DNA from: Pseudomonadota bacterium | GTDB lineage: Bacteria > Pseudomonadota > Gammaproteobacteria > Burkholderiales > SHXO01 | Length of the DNA: 30,108 nt | Direction of reading: 5' to 3' | NCBI GenBank assembly: GCA_023430065.1 | Contig: JAEZCG010000062.1 | Location: 1 to 30,108 of the forward strand | Shown: positions 1 through 11,050 of the stretch, one piece after another | Position numbering within the stretch: the first letter of the stretch is position 1 | Layout: each line of letters begins with the position of its first letter | Notes under the pieces: generated by a model | Seen by the model: the letters and a program-made list of their open reading frames with translations, nothing else | What the model was told of the DNA's origin: nothing | Database searches by the model: none | Program-made: the position numbers and the translations under genes

Positions 1-103
1 TTCGGATGGTTGTGGCTCCGGCGTGCCCGTTGGCCAGCCTTCGCCGCAACCTCCTTCGGATGGTTGTGGCTCGGGCGTGCCCGTTGGCCAGCCTTCGCCG
101 CAT
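1..103. repeat. 54-bp tandem repeat, about two copies, cut by window edge
   Basis: Copy 1 starts at base 1 and copy 2 at base 55, each beginning TTCGGATGGTTGTGGCTC. The two copies are almost identical over about 47 bases (one C/G change at position 19 of the unit), and the last few bases of each copy diverge. The period is 54 bp, that is 18 codons. On the minus strand one frame stays open through both copies and would encode a Gly/Pro-rich unit containing GWPTGTPEPQPSE. No start or stop is visible because the array runs off the window. It lies directly downstream of proB. It may be an intergenic repeat family or the edge of a repeat-containing gene; the sequence shown cannot decide. Confidence 0.8.
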
Positions 104-113
104 CCTGGTCCTG

Positions 114-2424
<2,311 letters not shown>

Positions 2425-2444
2425 GGCGATCGGTCGAGATCGCG

Positions 2445-2705
2445 TCAGGCGGCCGGCTCGATGATCACGGTCGGACGATTTTGCGGGCCTTTCGTCGCGA
2501 ACTTGACGTGGCCATCGATCAGCGCGAACAGCGTGTGGTCGCGGCCGATGCCGACGTTCTCGCCGGGATGGAACCGGGTGCCGCGCTGGCGCACGATGAT
2601 GCTGCCGGCGGAAACCAGTTGGCCGCCGAAGCGCTTCACGCCCAGGCGCTTTGCATTGGAATCGCGCCCGTTGCGCGAGCTGCCGCCTGCCTTCTTGTGT
2701 GCCAT
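2445..2705 (-). CDS. rpmA: 50S ribosomal protein L27
   Basis: L27 is a large-subunit protein whose flexible N-terminus reaches the peptidyl-transferase centre. The 86-residue product starts [17 protein letters not shown] and contains [11 protein letters not shown] and [13 protein letters not shown], all standard for L27. There is no N-terminal cleavage extension of the Firmicutes type. It starts 19 bp after the rplU stop, and an AGAG-type Shine-Dalgarno lies in the gap. It is co-transcribed with rplU and followed by the 2394-2424 terminator. Confidence 0.98.
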   Translation of the reverse strand: MAHKKAGGSSRNGRDSNAKRLGVKRFGGQLVSAGSIIVRQRGTRFHPGENVGIGRDHTLFALIDGHVKFATKGPQNRPTVIIEPAA

Positions 2706-2724
2706 CGATTACTCTCCGTGTCTC

Positions 2725-3036
2725 TCAGGCGGAAATGCCGCTGATCTGGATTTCCGTGTAGTTCTGGCGATGTCCCTGCGTCTTGCGGTAGTGCTTGCGC
2801 CGGCGCATCTTGAAGATGCGGATCTTCTCGCCCCGGCCATGGGCGACGACGGTCGCCTTCACGGAAGCGCCGGACACGGTCGGGGACCCGGTGGTGACCT
2901 TGTCGCCGTCCGCCACCATCAGAACGTGGTCGAGCGTCACCTCGGTACCTACCTCGGCCGGAAGCGTCTCGACCCGGAGCCTCTCCCCGGGGGTCACGCG
3001 GTACTGCTTGCCACCGGTCTTGATTACTGCGTACAT
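2725..3036 (-). CDS. rplU: 50S ribosomal protein L21
   Basis: L21 binds 23S rRNA in the large subunit. I take the ATG at 3036-3034, giving [14 protein letters not shown] and 103 residues, the same length as E. coli L21. The frame is open further upstream to 3099, but that extension would run into the promoter and is not conserved in the family. The C-terminus has the typical [14 protein letters not shown] basic stretch. First gene of the minus-strand rplU-rpmA(-obgE-proB) unit, divergent from ispB, the usual betaproteobacterial order. Confidence 0.97.
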   Translation of the reverse strand: MYAVIKTGGKQYRVTPGERLRVETLPAEVGTEVTLDHVLMVADGDKVTTGSPTVSGASVKATVVAHGRGEKIRIFKMRRRKHYRKTQGHRQNYTEIQISGISA

Positions 3037-3070
3037 GGCTAAGTCCCTAGCGCTTCTCGAAAAACGGCGA

Positions 3071-3099
3071 AGTATACAGGCCGCTCGCGGGACGGTCAA
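3071..3099 (-). promoter_or_regulatory. sigma70 promoter of rplU-rpmA
   Basis: On the minus strand TTGACC (3099-3094) is followed, after exactly 17 bp, by TATACT (3076-3071). Both hexamers are one base from consensus. Predicted transcription start is near 3064, giving an rplU leader of about 28 nt. Confidence 0.85.
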
Positions 3100-3191
3100 A
3101 CCGACCGCCCGATCGGAAGGACACAGGTGCGGATGCCCGGTCGGGACAGCGGGGATGGTATCCTTCCGAGGACCCTGCGCCCCCGTCCAAC

Positions 3192-4169
3192 ATGACCCTC
3201 GACACCCTCCTGCCGCTCCAGAGCCTCCTTGCCGACGAGATGCGCGCGGTCGACGAGGTCGTGCGTGCGCGGTTGCACTCGGACGTGGTGCTGGTCCGGC
3301 AGGTCGCCGAGCACATCATCGGCTCCGGTGGCAAGCGCATGCGGCCGGCCCTCGTCATCCTCGCCGCCGGCGCCTGCGGTTACAGCGGCAGCGCGCACTA
3401 CCAGCTCGCCGCCGTGGTCGAGTTCATTCACACCGCGACCCTGCTGCACGACGATGTAGTGGACGAGTCCGATCTGCGGCGCGGCAAGTCAACGGCCAAT
3501 TCGCTGTTCGGCAATCCGGCAAGCGTCCTGGTCGGGGATTTCCTGTATTCGCGTGCGTTCCAGATGATGACGGACCTGCGCGACATGCGCGTCATGGAGG
3601 TCCTCGCCAACGCCACCAACACCATCGCCGAGGGCGAGGTGCTGCAGCTGCTCAACTGCAACGATCCCGATGTCGGCGAAGACAGCTACCTGCAGGTGAT
3701 CCGCTTCAAGACCGCCAAGCTGTTCGAGGCAGCGGGACAACTGGGGGCGATCGTCAGCCATGCCAGCCGTGACGTCGAGGAGGGCCTCGGCCGCTACGGC
3801 ATGCACCTGGGCACTGCGTTCCAGCTGATCGACGACGTGCTCGACTATTCGGGCGACCACGAACGGACCGGGAAGAACGTGGGGGACGATCTGGCCGAGG
3901 GCAAGCCGACGTTGCCGCTCATCCATGCGATGCGCAACGGCACGCCCGAGCAGGCCGGGCTGATCCGTACGGCAATCAAAGACGGTGGGCTGAGGGATTT
4001 CCAGCCGGTGCTCACGGCCATCCACGATACCGGCGCGCTGGAGTACTCGCGCCGTCAGGCCGAAGCGGAAAGCAAGCGTGCGGTCGCCGCGCTGGACGCT
4101 TTGCCGCGTTCGACTTACCGGGACTCTCTGCTACAATTGGCGTCCTTTGCCGTGACCCGGTCGTACTGA
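3192..4169 (+). CDS. ispB: Octaprenyl diphosphate synthase (trans-polyprenyl synthase)
   Basis: Makes the long all-trans isoprenoid side chain of ubiquinone by adding IPP units to an allylic diphosphate. The 325-residue protein has the polyprenyl-synthase fold: GGKRMRPAL near residue 50, the first aspartate-rich motif DDVVD at 87-91 and the second DDVLD at 214-218, with [17 protein letters not shown] shortly after. Length matches E. coli IspB (323). It is divergent from rplU, the standard arrangement. The exact chain length made (C40 or another) cannot be read from the sequence. A TATCCT at 3159-3164 could be part of its promoter, but no good -35 accompanies it. Confidence 0.93.
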   Translation: MTLDTLLPLQSLLADEMRAVDEVVRARLHSDVVLVRQVAEHIIGSGGKRMRPALVILAAGACGYSGSAHYQLAAVVEFIHTATLLHDDVVDESDLRRGKSTANSLFGNPASVLVGDFLYSRAFQMMTDLRDMRVMEVLANATNTIAEGEVLQLLNCNDPDVGEDSYLQVIRFKTAKLFEAAGQLGAIVSHASRDVEEGLGRYGMHLGTAFQLIDDVLDYSGDHERTGKNVGDDLAEGKPTLPLIHAMRNGTPEQAGLIRTAIKDGGLRDFQPVLTAIHDTGALEYSRRQAEAESKRAVAALDALPRSTYRDSLLQLASFAVTRSY

Positions 4170-4212
4170 TCCGTTTCCCAGACGGATCGTGTCATGAAGC
4201 AGATCCTGCTTC
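4168..4212 (+). other. Two stem-loops between ispB and tRNA-Pro
   Basis: GATCCGT (4168-4174) pairs with ACGGATC (4182-4188), starting inside the ispB stop codon. Right after it GAAGCAG (4196-4202) pairs perfectly with CTGCTTC (4206-4212) across a 3-nt loop. Neither is followed by a T-run, so termination is possible but not shown. They may separate the ispB transcript from the tRNA or serve as processing signals. Confidence 0.4.
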
Positions 4213-4240
4213 TACCTGTCTCCCGGGTTGTTCGAAGCGT

Positions 4241-4317
<77 letters not shown>

Positions 4318-4411
4318 CATGATGCTTCCTGCATCCGAAGCGCCGGAATGCCCTTGGCGGCCGGGCGCATCGCATTGCACTTCTCCTTTCGCGACGGTCC
4401 GCAGGCATGCC

Positions 4412-5296
4412 TCAGTAGGGCAGGCTGAAGAACAGCCGGATCGCATTCACGTCCTCGCCGACGCGAAACGCCAGCCCGACCAGGTCGAAATTTACGAGGT
4501 GGTGTCCGAACGCACGCAGCTTCACCGGCCCGCGCGTGCCGATGCTCAGTGCGAACTCGGCCTCGTTGCGCAACTGCTTTGCGACGTTCCCGGCGACCGG
4601 GTAGTCGAGCGGCGTGAGGTAGCGGTAATAGATGAGATGCAGCCCGAGATCTGCCGGCACGCCGCCGATCGTCCCATGGGTGGGAAAGGCGCTATTCACG
4701 CCCAGGACCAGCTGGGTCAGGGGGTGGAAGCCGCCGTCCTGCGCACGGTAAGCCGCATGATTGAGGCCGGCACCGAGCATCAGATTCGGTCCGCGGAGCG
4801 GTGGCTTCCAGCGTGCCTTGATTCCCAGGTTATAGATGAACGCCGAATCGCGGCCGTCGAGCTCTTAGCCGTAACCGGCGTAAGCGAAGGGCCGAACCTC
4901 CAGCGCCGGGCTGAGGCGAATCCCTGCTTCCACGCCGGGTAGCACGCTCATCGTGCTCAGACGCTCGGGCAGGTCGCCATCGGTGAGGGCGCCCAACTCG
5001 AGGTCGTAAAAGCCGAAGGACACCGGCAGCTTGAGGGTGATGCGGGTGGCGGCCTGCTCCGGCGCCTGCAGCGTGTACGCCAACGGCAGTTGCACCACCG
5101 TGACGGTCCGATCCCCGGAGGTGTAGAAGCCGGTACCGAAGACCGCGGAGTAATACCAGTTGATCAGTTCCTCCGGTGCCTTGGCGGCTCTCGGCGCGGG
5201 TGCGCCGACGGCGGGTTCACCGGCAAGCGCGACGGCGAGCGCTGCCGCGAACGCGTGCGCGCGCCAGTGGCAGGCCAGGGCAGGGGAAAATCGCAT
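4412..5296 (-). pseudogene. Exported/outer-membrane beta-barrel-like protein split by an in-frame TAA
   Basis: The reading frame begins at the ATG 5296-5294 with a signal peptide (hydrophobic AAALAVALAG, then AVGA), followed by alternating beta-strand-like sequence (TVTVVQLPLAYTLQ, ATRITLKLPVSFGFY). It is stopped after residue 143 by TAA at 4867-4865. The same frame stays open for 150 further codons: 28 to an internal ATG (4780-4778), then 122 more ending RLFFSLPY just before the stop at 4412. The joined product would be about 294 residues, and its terminal aromatic residue fits an outer-membrane barrel. Sequence character is the same on both sides of the TAA, so a single nonsense change (or a sequencing error) in an otherwise intact gene is the simplest reading. 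I do not recognise the family. Confidence 0.7.
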
Positions 5297-5519
5297 GGCG
5301 GGGAAGCGGGCGGTGACGCCTGGCGGCGCCGGACGGCGCGCTAGTGGGAGACGATTGTGCGCACGGGGACGGCGGTGCGCAAGCGCCGGCCTTGGGCGGC
5401 TCCCGGCCCTGCGGTATCATCGCCGCGCCTTCCAAAGCCCGAGCAACGCTCGTATTCTTCGATCGTCGGGCTGCAAAAATTCACTTTTGCGCCGTTAACC
5501 CCACCCAGCGAAGCCGTGC

Positions 5520-5771
5520 ATGACCAAGTTCCTCCTTCTGCTCGCGTTAGGCATCGTCGCGTATCTGATCCTCAGCCGGGCGCGGCGCCAGAGCGAACGG
5601 TCCGAGGCGGAACGCAAGCCGGTTGCGCCGCCTGCGACGCCGGAGGACATGGTCCGTTGCGCGGTGTGCGGTGTGCACCTGCCGCGCAGCGAAGGCTTCG
5701 CCTCGCGCGGCAAGTTCTACTGCAGTGACGATCACCTCAGGCTGAGCGGCCAGAACGGAAGGGACGAGTAG
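5520..5771 (+). CDS. PP0621-family small membrane-anchored zinc-ribbon protein
   Basis: An 83-residue protein with one N-terminal transmembrane helix (about residues 4-19, FLLLLALGIVAYLIL), a basic/charged linker, and a C-terminal metal-binding-like segment: CAVC near residue 47, then the aromatic-glycine segment GKFYC and DDH about 20 residues on. These are spaced like a small treble-clef or zinc ribbon. This matches the PP0621 family, which in beta- and gammaproteobacteria usually sits just before pilS, as it does here (137 bp upstream). Function unknown; a link to PilS signalling is suggested only by conserved neighbourhood. Confidence 0.8.
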   Translation: MTKFLLLLALGIVAYLILSRARRQSERSEAERKPVAPPATPEDMVRCAVCGVHLPRSEGFASRGKFYCSDDHLRLSGQNGRDE

Positions 5772-5908
5772 ACGGCAGCCTTCGCCACCGGTACACGGCG
5801 AAGCGCGTACCGGCATCCGAGGCAGATGAAGGCACACGACCGGTTTCAGGCATTGGCCGGCGCGGGCGCGCACCCGCAGGGTGCGCGGGCGGGCGCCGCG
5901 GAGCGCCC

Positions 5909-7543
5909 ATGAACGCTGCCGTGGAAACGATGGTGCGCGAGCGCAACGTCGAGGTGGCGGCACTGGCGGCCTCGGCGCGGGCCAATTCGTACTGGGGCTC
6001 GCTGTTCTACTTCAACGTCTACCGCGTCATCGTCGCGGGCGTGCTGTTGTTCTCTGCCGTGATCTTTCCCGACGCGGTGTTCGGCTCGCGCAACCCCGCG
6101 TTGTTCTTCTACACGGGAGCGATCTACATCCTGACCGCGGCCGTGTTCTTCATCGGCATCCGGTCCCGCCGTCCCGAATTCAACACCCAGATCGCGCTGC
6201 AGGTCTGTGCCGACGTCCTCTTCGTCTCCCTGCTCACCTACGCCAGCGGCGGGGTGGGGAGCGGCCTGGGCTTGCTGCTGCTGGCGTCGCTGGCTGCGGC
6301 AGGCATCATCAGCCGCGGGCGCATGACCCTGTTCTTCGCGTCTCTGGCGAGCATCGCCGTCCTGCTCGAGCACATCTTCGATACCGTCTTCCTGGACGGC
6401 ACCATCAACTTCTTCGTGCAGGCCGGCCTGCTCAGCGTCGGCTACTTCGCCACCGCCTGGCTCGCGCACACCCTGGCGCGCTATACCCAGGCCAGCGAGC
6501 AGCTCGCCGCGCAGCGCGAAGTGGACCTCGCCAGCATGGCGCACGTCAACCAGCTGGTCATCCAGGACATGCAAGACGGTGTGCTGGTGGTGGACGAGCA
6601 CGGGACGATCCGCCAGATCAATCGTCGCGCGATCGAGATCCTCGGGCCCATTCCGCGCGGGTCCGCGGAAACCCGCCTGTCGGACTACGCGCCGCAGCTG
6701 GACGATCGGCTCAAGCGCTGGCGCCAGGATGCGGGCGCCGATTTCGACCCCATGCGTACCGTGCTGACCAACAAGCTCGCCGGTGCGCGCTTCGTGCCGG
6801 TCGGCCGAAACCGCAATCGCGGCGCGGTGGTCTTCCTCGAAGACCTGACCCGCATCCAGGCCGAGGCGCAGCAGATGAAGCTCGCGGCGATGGGCCGGCT
6901 CACGGCCAACATCGCCCACGAAATCCGCAATCCCCTCTCGGCCATCAACCACGCGGCCGAGCTGCTGCTCGAGGAGCAGAACCTCAGCGAGACGCAGATG
7001 CGGCTGCTCACGATCGTGCACGACAATACGCAGCGGCTCGATCGCATGGTGCAGGACGTCCTGAAGCTCAACCGCCGCGACCGCGCGCATCGCGAGACCT
7101 TCCTGGTCGGCGACTTTCTGGGCACCTTCGTGTCACAGTTCTGCCAGATCGAGAAGGTGCCTGAGGACGTGATCGACCTACAGGTCGAGCATGACGGCTC
7201 GGTCACTTTCGACCGCAGCCACCTCAACCAGATCATGTGGAACCTGTGCCGGAACGCGTTGCGCTATTGCCAGCGCCGCAGCGGCAGCATCCGCCTGACG
7301 CTGGGCGTTGGCCCGCTGCGCAACGCGCTCGAATTGCACGTGCAGGACGATGGCCCGGGCGTTCCCGAGGCCATCCGGCCGCACCTGTTCGAACCGTTCT
7401 TCACGACTGCGGCGAGTGGGACCGGGTTGGGGCTGTACATCGCCCGCGAAATCTGCGACGCGAACAACGCGTCGCTCGAGTACGTGGAGCACTCCGGTGC
7501 GGGTGCGCACTTCTTGTTGGCAATCAGGGGAGCAAAGCTTTGA
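5909..7543 (+). CDS. pilS: Sensor histidine kinase PilS
   Basis: Inner-membrane kinase of the PilS-PilR system that controls type IV pilin transcription. The 544-residue protein has about six N-terminal membrane helices (residues 25-190, for example VIVAGVLLFSAVIF, GLGLLLLASLAAAGII and IAVLLEHIF), a PAS-like segment (about 210-310), a HisKA domain with AHEIRNPLSAINHAAELL (phosphoacceptor His337), and an ATPase domain with N-box NQIMWNLCRNALRY, G1 DDGPGVP and GTGLGLYIA. The start at 5909 has GGAG six bases upstream. The stop overlaps the pilR start. No pilin gene is in the window, so the regulated target lies elsewhere. Confidence 0.93.
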   Translation: MNAAVETMVRERNVEVAALAASARANSYWGSLFYFNVYRVIVAGVLLFSAVIFPDAVFGSRNPALFFYTGAIYILTAAVFFIGIRSRRPEFNTQIALQVCADVLFVSLLTYASGGVGSGLGLLLLASLAAAGIISRGRMTLFFASLASIAVLLEHIFDTVFLDGTINFFVQAGLLSVGYFATAWLAHTLARYTQASEQLAAQREVDLASMAHVNQLVIQDMQDGVLVVDEHGTIRQINRRAIEILGPIPRGSAETRLSDYAPQLDDRLKRWRQDAGADFDPMRTVLTNKLAGARFVPVGRNRNRGAVVFLEDLTRIQAEAQQMKLAAMGRLTANIAHEIRNPLSAINHAAELLLEEQNLSETQMRLLTIVHDNTQRLDRMVQDVLKLNRRDRAHRETFLVGDFLGTFVSQFCQIEKVPEDVIDLQVEHDGSVTFDRSHLNQIMWNLCRNALRYCQRRSGSIRLTLGVGPLRNALELHVQDDGPGVPEAIRPHLFEPFFTTAASGTGLGLYIAREICDANNASLEYVEHSGAGAHFLLAIRGAKL

Positions 7544-8937
7544 AGCGCATTGAGCGGAACGGAGCCACGGGGCGGACCTCTGCCCCGCAACGCTGCGTCC
7601 TCGTGGTCGACGACGAGGTCGACATCCTTGAACTGATCGAACTGACCCTGCTGCGCATGGGACTGGACGTGGATCGGGCGATGAGCGTCGCGGACGCCGG
7701 TGAGAAGCTGGCCAACGGTCGCCATTACGACCTGTGCCTGACCGACATGCGCCTGCCCGACGGCACCGGGCTGGAGATCGTCGAGCAGATCCAGAAGGCC
7801 GAACTCGACCTCCCGGTCGCGGTCATCACTGCGCACGGCAACACCGAGAATGCGGTGGCGGCCCTCAAGGCGGGCGCCTTCGACTACGTGTCCAAGCCGG
7901 TGAGCTTGGACCAGTTGCGCACGCTGGTGAAGTCGGCGCTGTCGCTGCCCAAGGTGGCCGACGGCAAGGTGATCGAGATGACGGCCGGCGAGCGCGGACT
8001 GCTCGGCACGTCGCCGGCGATCGTGAATGTGCGCGAGCTCATCGAAAAGCTGGCGCGCAGCGAGGCGCCGGTGCACATCACCGGCGAGTCGGGCAGCGGG
8101 AAGGAACTGGCCGCGCGCCTGATTCACCAGAAGAGCGCACGGCGTGATCGGCCCTTCGTGCCGGTCAATTGCGGCGCGATCCCCGAGAACCTGATGGAGA
8201 GCGAGTTCTTCGGCTACCGCAAGGGCGCGTTCACCGGGGCGGACAGCGATCGCGACGGATTCTTCCAGGCTGCCAACGGCGGCACGCTTTTCCTCGACGA
8301 GGTGGCCGACCTGCCGCTGCCCATGCAGGTAAAGCTGCTGCGGGCCATCCAGGAGAAGAAGGCACGCAAGGTGGGCTCGACCCAGGAGGACGCGGTCGAC
8401 GTGCGCATCATCAGCGCAACCCACCAGAACCTGGGCGATTGCGTGGAGTCGGGCAAGTTCCGCCACGACTTGTTCTACCGCCTGAACGTGATCGAGCTGC
8501 GCATGCCTGCGCTGCGCGACATGCGCGAGGACATTCCCGCGATCGCCAGCGCCGTGCTCGACAAGCTCGCCGGGCAGGCGAAGGTGATGCGTCCGGAGAT
8601 CGAGGAGGGCGCCATGCGTGCCCTGGCCCAGTACGACTTTCCCGGCAACGTGCGGGAGCTGGAGAACATCCTCGAGCGGGCCATGGCGCTGTGCGACGGC
8701 CAGACCATCGCCACCGCCGACCTGCAGCTCACGCCCCCCGATGCAGAGAGGGTCGAGCAGGCGGTCGAGGGGTCGGAGGGCAAGTGGCCCCTGCAGGAGT
8801 ACCTGGATCGGGTGGAGAAGGAGGCGATTCTCGAGGCCCTCGAGAAGACGCGCTTCAATCGCACCGCGGCAGCCAAGCTGCTCGGCATCACCTTCCGCGC
8901 CATGCGCTATCGGATGGAGCGGCTGGGCATCAACTGA
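7540..8937 (+). CDS. pilR: sigma54-dependent response regulator PilR
   Basis: NtrC-class activator that, when phosphorylated by PilS, drives sigma54 promoters such as pilA. The frame has no ATG before the receiver domain. I choose TTG at 7540, which overlaps the pilS stop as TTGA and has AGGGGAG seven bases upstream, giving 465 residues. Domains: receiver (about 20-135, Asp69 in CLTDMRLPDGTG); AAA+ sigma54-interaction domain (about 150-380) with Walker A GESGSGKE, the sigma54-contact loop GAFTGA and Walker B TLFLDEVADL; and a C-terminal Fis-type helix-turn-helix (RTAAAKLLGITFRAMRYRM). The translational overlap indicates a coupled pilSR operon. Confidence 0.94.
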   Translation: MKRIERNGATGRTSAPQRCVLVVDDEVDILELIELTLLRMGLDVDRAMSVADAGEKLANGRHYDLCLTDMRLPDGTGLEIVEQIQKAELDLPVAVITAHGNTENAVAALKAGAFDYVSKPVSLDQLRTLVKSALSLPKVADGKVIEMTAGERGLLGTSPAIVNVRELIEKLARSEAPVHITGESGSGKELAARLIHQKSARRDRPFVPVNCGAIPENLMESEFFGYRKGAFTGADSDRDGFFQAANGGTLFLDEVADLPLPMQVKLLRAIQEKKARKVGSTQEDAVDVRIISATHQNLGDCVESGKFRHDLFYRLNVIELRMPALRDMREDIPAIASAVLDKLAGQAKVMRPEIEEGAMRALAQYDFPGNVRELENILERAMALCDGQTIATADLQLTPPDAERVEQAVEGSEGKWPLQEYLDRVEKEAILEALEKTRFNRTAAAKLLGITFRAMRYRMERLGIN

Positions 8938-8948
8938 TCCCGCACTAC

Positions 8949-8954
8949 TATAAT
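8949..8954 (+). promoter_or_regulatory. Consensus -10 box upstream of exported hypothetical gene
   Basis: A perfect TATAAT lies 11 bp after the pilR stop. The expected -35 position (about 8926-8931, GGCATC, still within pilR) is a poor match, so the promoter is plausible but not strong on paper. The transcript leader would be about 38 nt. Confidence 0.45.
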
Positions 8955-8997
8955 GAGGCGCGCCCCGCAGAGGGCCGCCGGCATGGAGATCTGCTGC

Positions 8998-9471
8998 ATG
9001 ACATTCCGCCTCTTCGCGCTGCTGCTCGCGCTGTTTGCCTGTGCGCCTGCGCACGCGGTACCTGCATCCGTCCTGATCGGGACCTGGGAAGCCGCGCGCT
9101 CTTCCGAAGACGAGCGCCTCTACATCAAGCTGATGGACCAGGGCAAGGCGGAGATCGTCGCCGAGTACGACTTCCAGCTGCCCAATATGCCGGGCAAGCG
9201 GCGCGGACGCTCCACCACCTTCGCGAAGTGGTCGGTCAAGGGTGACGAGGTCGTCGTCACCTACTCGAAGGTCACCGACCGCTTGCGCTACGAGCGCGCG
9301 CTCCCACTGGCCGAGATCGGGCGCGAGGGCAAGGCCGCCGCGCTCAAACCGATCGGCAAGCGTGCGGCCGGCTCCCGCCTGCCGGCCATCCTGTGGAAGG
9401 CTCCGCACGACTACAAGCGCACGACGGCAGACGACAGCAGGAAGGTGCCGGCGCCCGCTGCCAAGCCGTAG
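8998..9471 (+). CDS. Exported protein of unknown function
   Basis: A 157-residue product counted from the ATG at 8998, chosen because it opens a clean signal peptide (MTFRLFALLLALFACAPAHA, cleavage expected after AHA) and has GGAG nine bases upstream. Two in-frame upstream ATGs (8953, 8983) would put extra residues before the signal sequence. The mature part is small and basic, with regular beta-type stretches (LIGTWEAARS, AEIVAEYDFQLP, DEVVVTYSKV), in the style of lipocalin-like or GTWE-type periplasmic domains. I do not recognise a named family. It sits between pilR and ampD with its own -10 box. Confidence 0.75.
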   Translation: MTFRLFALLLALFACAPAHAVPASVLIGTWEAARSSEDERLYIKLMDQGKAEIVAEYDFQLPNMPGKRRGRSTTFAKWSVKGDEVVVTYSKVTDRLRYERALPLAEIGREGKAAALKPIGKRAAGSRLPAILWKAPHDYKRTTADDSRKVPAPAAKP

Positions 9472-9488
9472 CGTTCTCCTTCGCGCGC

Positions 9489-10046
9489 ATGACCGGCGTG
9501 CCCGCTCCCGACTGGACCGACGGCTGGTACGCGGGCGCGCGCAGAGAGCCGTCGCCGAATTTCGACGCGCGCCCGCCGGGCACTGCAGTGGACCTGGCGG
9601 TGGTGCACAACATCAGCCTCCCGCCGCATCAATTCGGTGGCGAATTCGTGGCCGATCTCTTCCTCAATCGCCTCGATCCGCTCGCGCACCCGTTCTTCGC
9701 AACCCTGGCCGGCGTGCGCGTGTCCTCGCACTTCTACATTCGACGGACGGGTGAGATCGTCCAGTTCGTCTCGTGCGACGGGCGCGCCTGGCATGCGGGG
9801 CAATCGCGCTGGAGGGGTCGCGAGCGGTGCAACGACTTCTCGGTCGGTATCGAGCTGGAAGGCTCGGACCTCGTGCCGTTCCGCGACGCGCAGTACCTCG
9901 CCCTCGATCGGCTTTTGCGGGCAGTGCGCAGGCAGTATCCCGTGCGCGCCGTGACGGGTCACAGCGACATCGCGCCGGGCCGCAAGACCGATCCGGGCCC
10001 CTTCTTCGACTGGGCGCGCGTCACCGGCGGGCCCACCCAGGCCTGA
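9489..10046 (+). CDS. ampD: 1,6-anhydro-N-acetylmuramyl-L-alanine amidase AmpD
   Basis: Cytosolic zinc amidase of peptidoglycan recycling. It cuts the peptide from anhydroMurNAc-peptides and so keeps AmpR-type beta-lactamase induction low where that system exists. The 185-residue protein carries the AmpD zinc and catalytic residues: His40 (AVVHNIS), His158 (VTGHSDIAPGRKTDPGP), Lys166 and Asp168, with the same 158/168 spacing as His154/Asp164 in E. coli. LEGSD and RVSSHFYIRR are also typical. Start ATG 9489 is 18 bases after the preceding stop. It lies 16 bp before the deacetylase gene. No ampR or ampC is present here. Confidence 0.93.
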   Translation: MTGVPAPDWTDGWYAGARREPSPNFDARPPGTAVDLAVVHNISLPPHQFGGEFVADLFLNRLDPLAHPFFATLAGVRVSSHFYIRRTGEIVQFVSCDGRAWHAGQSRWRGRERCNDFSVGIELEGSDLVPFRDAQYLALDRLLRAVRRQYPVRAVTGHSDIAPGRKTDPGPFFDWARVTGGPTQA

Positions 10047-10062
10047 CGCGTCCGCGCATCGC

Positions 10063-10968
10063 ATGCGCATCTACAGCTCGGATCGCTTCGTCCTGCCGCT
10101 GCCTCCGGGCCATCGCTTTCCGATGCAGAAGTACCGGCTGCTGCGCGAGCGCGTCGAGGAAGCGGGGCTGGCCGGACCCTACGGGCTCCAGGAGCCGCCA
10201 GCCGCGTGCGACGACCAGATCCTGCGCGCTCACGACGCCGCCTACCTTCGTCGCGTGGTATCGGGTGATTTGAGCGAGCAGGAGCAGCGCCGCATCGGAT
10301 TCCCTTGGTCCGAGCAGATGGTGGAGCGCTCGCGGCGCTCTGCGGGGGCCACGCTCGCTGCCGCGCGCGCTGCGCTGGATTCTGGCGGCGTGGGCGTCAA
10401 CCTCGCCGGCGGGACACACCACGCCTTTCGCGATCGCGGCGAGGGCTATTGCGTGTTCAACGATGCGGCGATCTGTGCGCTCGAACTGCAGGCCGTCGGT
10501 GCAATCCGGCGCGCGCTGGTGCTCGACTGCGACGTGCACCAGGGAAACGGCACCGCCCGCATCCTCGCCGGGGACACGAGCGTATACACCTTCTCCATCC
10601 ATGCAGCGAACAATTTTCCCTTCCGCAAGGAAACCAGCGACCTCGATCTGGAACTGCCGGACGGCGCCGGCGACGCGGCCTATCTGCCCGTGCTCGAGCG
10701 CGGCATGTACCACGCGCTCTCGGCGGCGCAGCCCGACCTGGTCATCTATCTCGCGGGTGCCGATCCGCACGAGGGCGATCGGTTAGGCCGACTCAAACTG
10801 ACGACTGCCGGCCTCGAGGCACGTGACCGGCTCGTGTTCGAGGCGTGTGCCGCCGCCGGGGTGCCGGTCGCCGTCGCCATGGCCGGAGGGTACGGCCGGT
10901 GCATCGAGGACACGGTGAACGTTCACTTCAACACCGTGCGGCTTGCACGCGAGATTCTCGTGCGCTGA
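10063..10968 (+). CDS. Histone-deacetylase-family (AcuC-like) amidohydrolase
   Basis: A zinc-dependent deacetylase/amidohydrolase of the arginase-deacetylase fold, 301 residues. Motifs: the catalytic histidine pair His119-His120 in LAGGTHHAF; zinc ligands Asp157 and His159 in LDCDVHQGNGTA and Asp234 in AGADPHEGD; and the glycine-rich AMAGGYG near residue 275. The bacterial members act on acetylated proteins, acetylpolyamines or other acyl amides, and the substrate cannot be assigned from sequence. The gene begins 16 bp after ampD, probably in the same transcript. Short compact length places it with class IV-like or single-domain bacterial HDACs. Confidence 0.9.
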   Translation: MRIYSSDRFVLPLPPGHRFPMQKYRLLRERVEEAGLAGPYGLQEPPAACDDQILRAHDAAYLRRVVSGDLSEQEQRRIGFPWSEQMVERSRRSAGATLAAARAALDSGGVGVNLAGGTHHAFRDRGEGYCVFNDAAICALELQAVGAIRRALVLDCDVHQGNGTARILAGDTSVYTFSIHAANNFPFRKETSDLDLELPDGAGDAAYLPVLERGMYHALSAAQPDLVIYLAGADPHEGDRLGRLKLTTAGLEARDRLVFEACAAAGVPVAVAMAGGYGRCIEDTVNVHFNTVRLAREILVR

Positions 10969-11022
10969 CGCGACGCGCCAGCGCACGAGTGTTGCGTGAC
11001 TGCCGACGTCGCTGAAAATTTC

Positions 11023-11050
11023 TTGACACTCGTTGGTGTGCCACTAGAAT
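11023..11050 (+). promoter_or_regulatory. sigma70 promoter of nrdAB
   Basis: TTGACA (11023-11028, perfect) and TAGAAT (11045-11050, one mismatch) are 16 bp apart. The -10 box lies inside the first NrdR-box-like palindrome. Transcription would start near 11057, leaving a leader of about 110 nt before the chosen nrdA ATG. Confidence 0.8.

Noticed and set aside
7264..9408. Minus-strand frame of 714 codons opposite pilR and neighbouring genes
   Set aside because: Pure antisense of pilR and its neighbours in high-GC DNA; Arg/His/Leu-rich composition with no domain, while the plus strand has full motif content.
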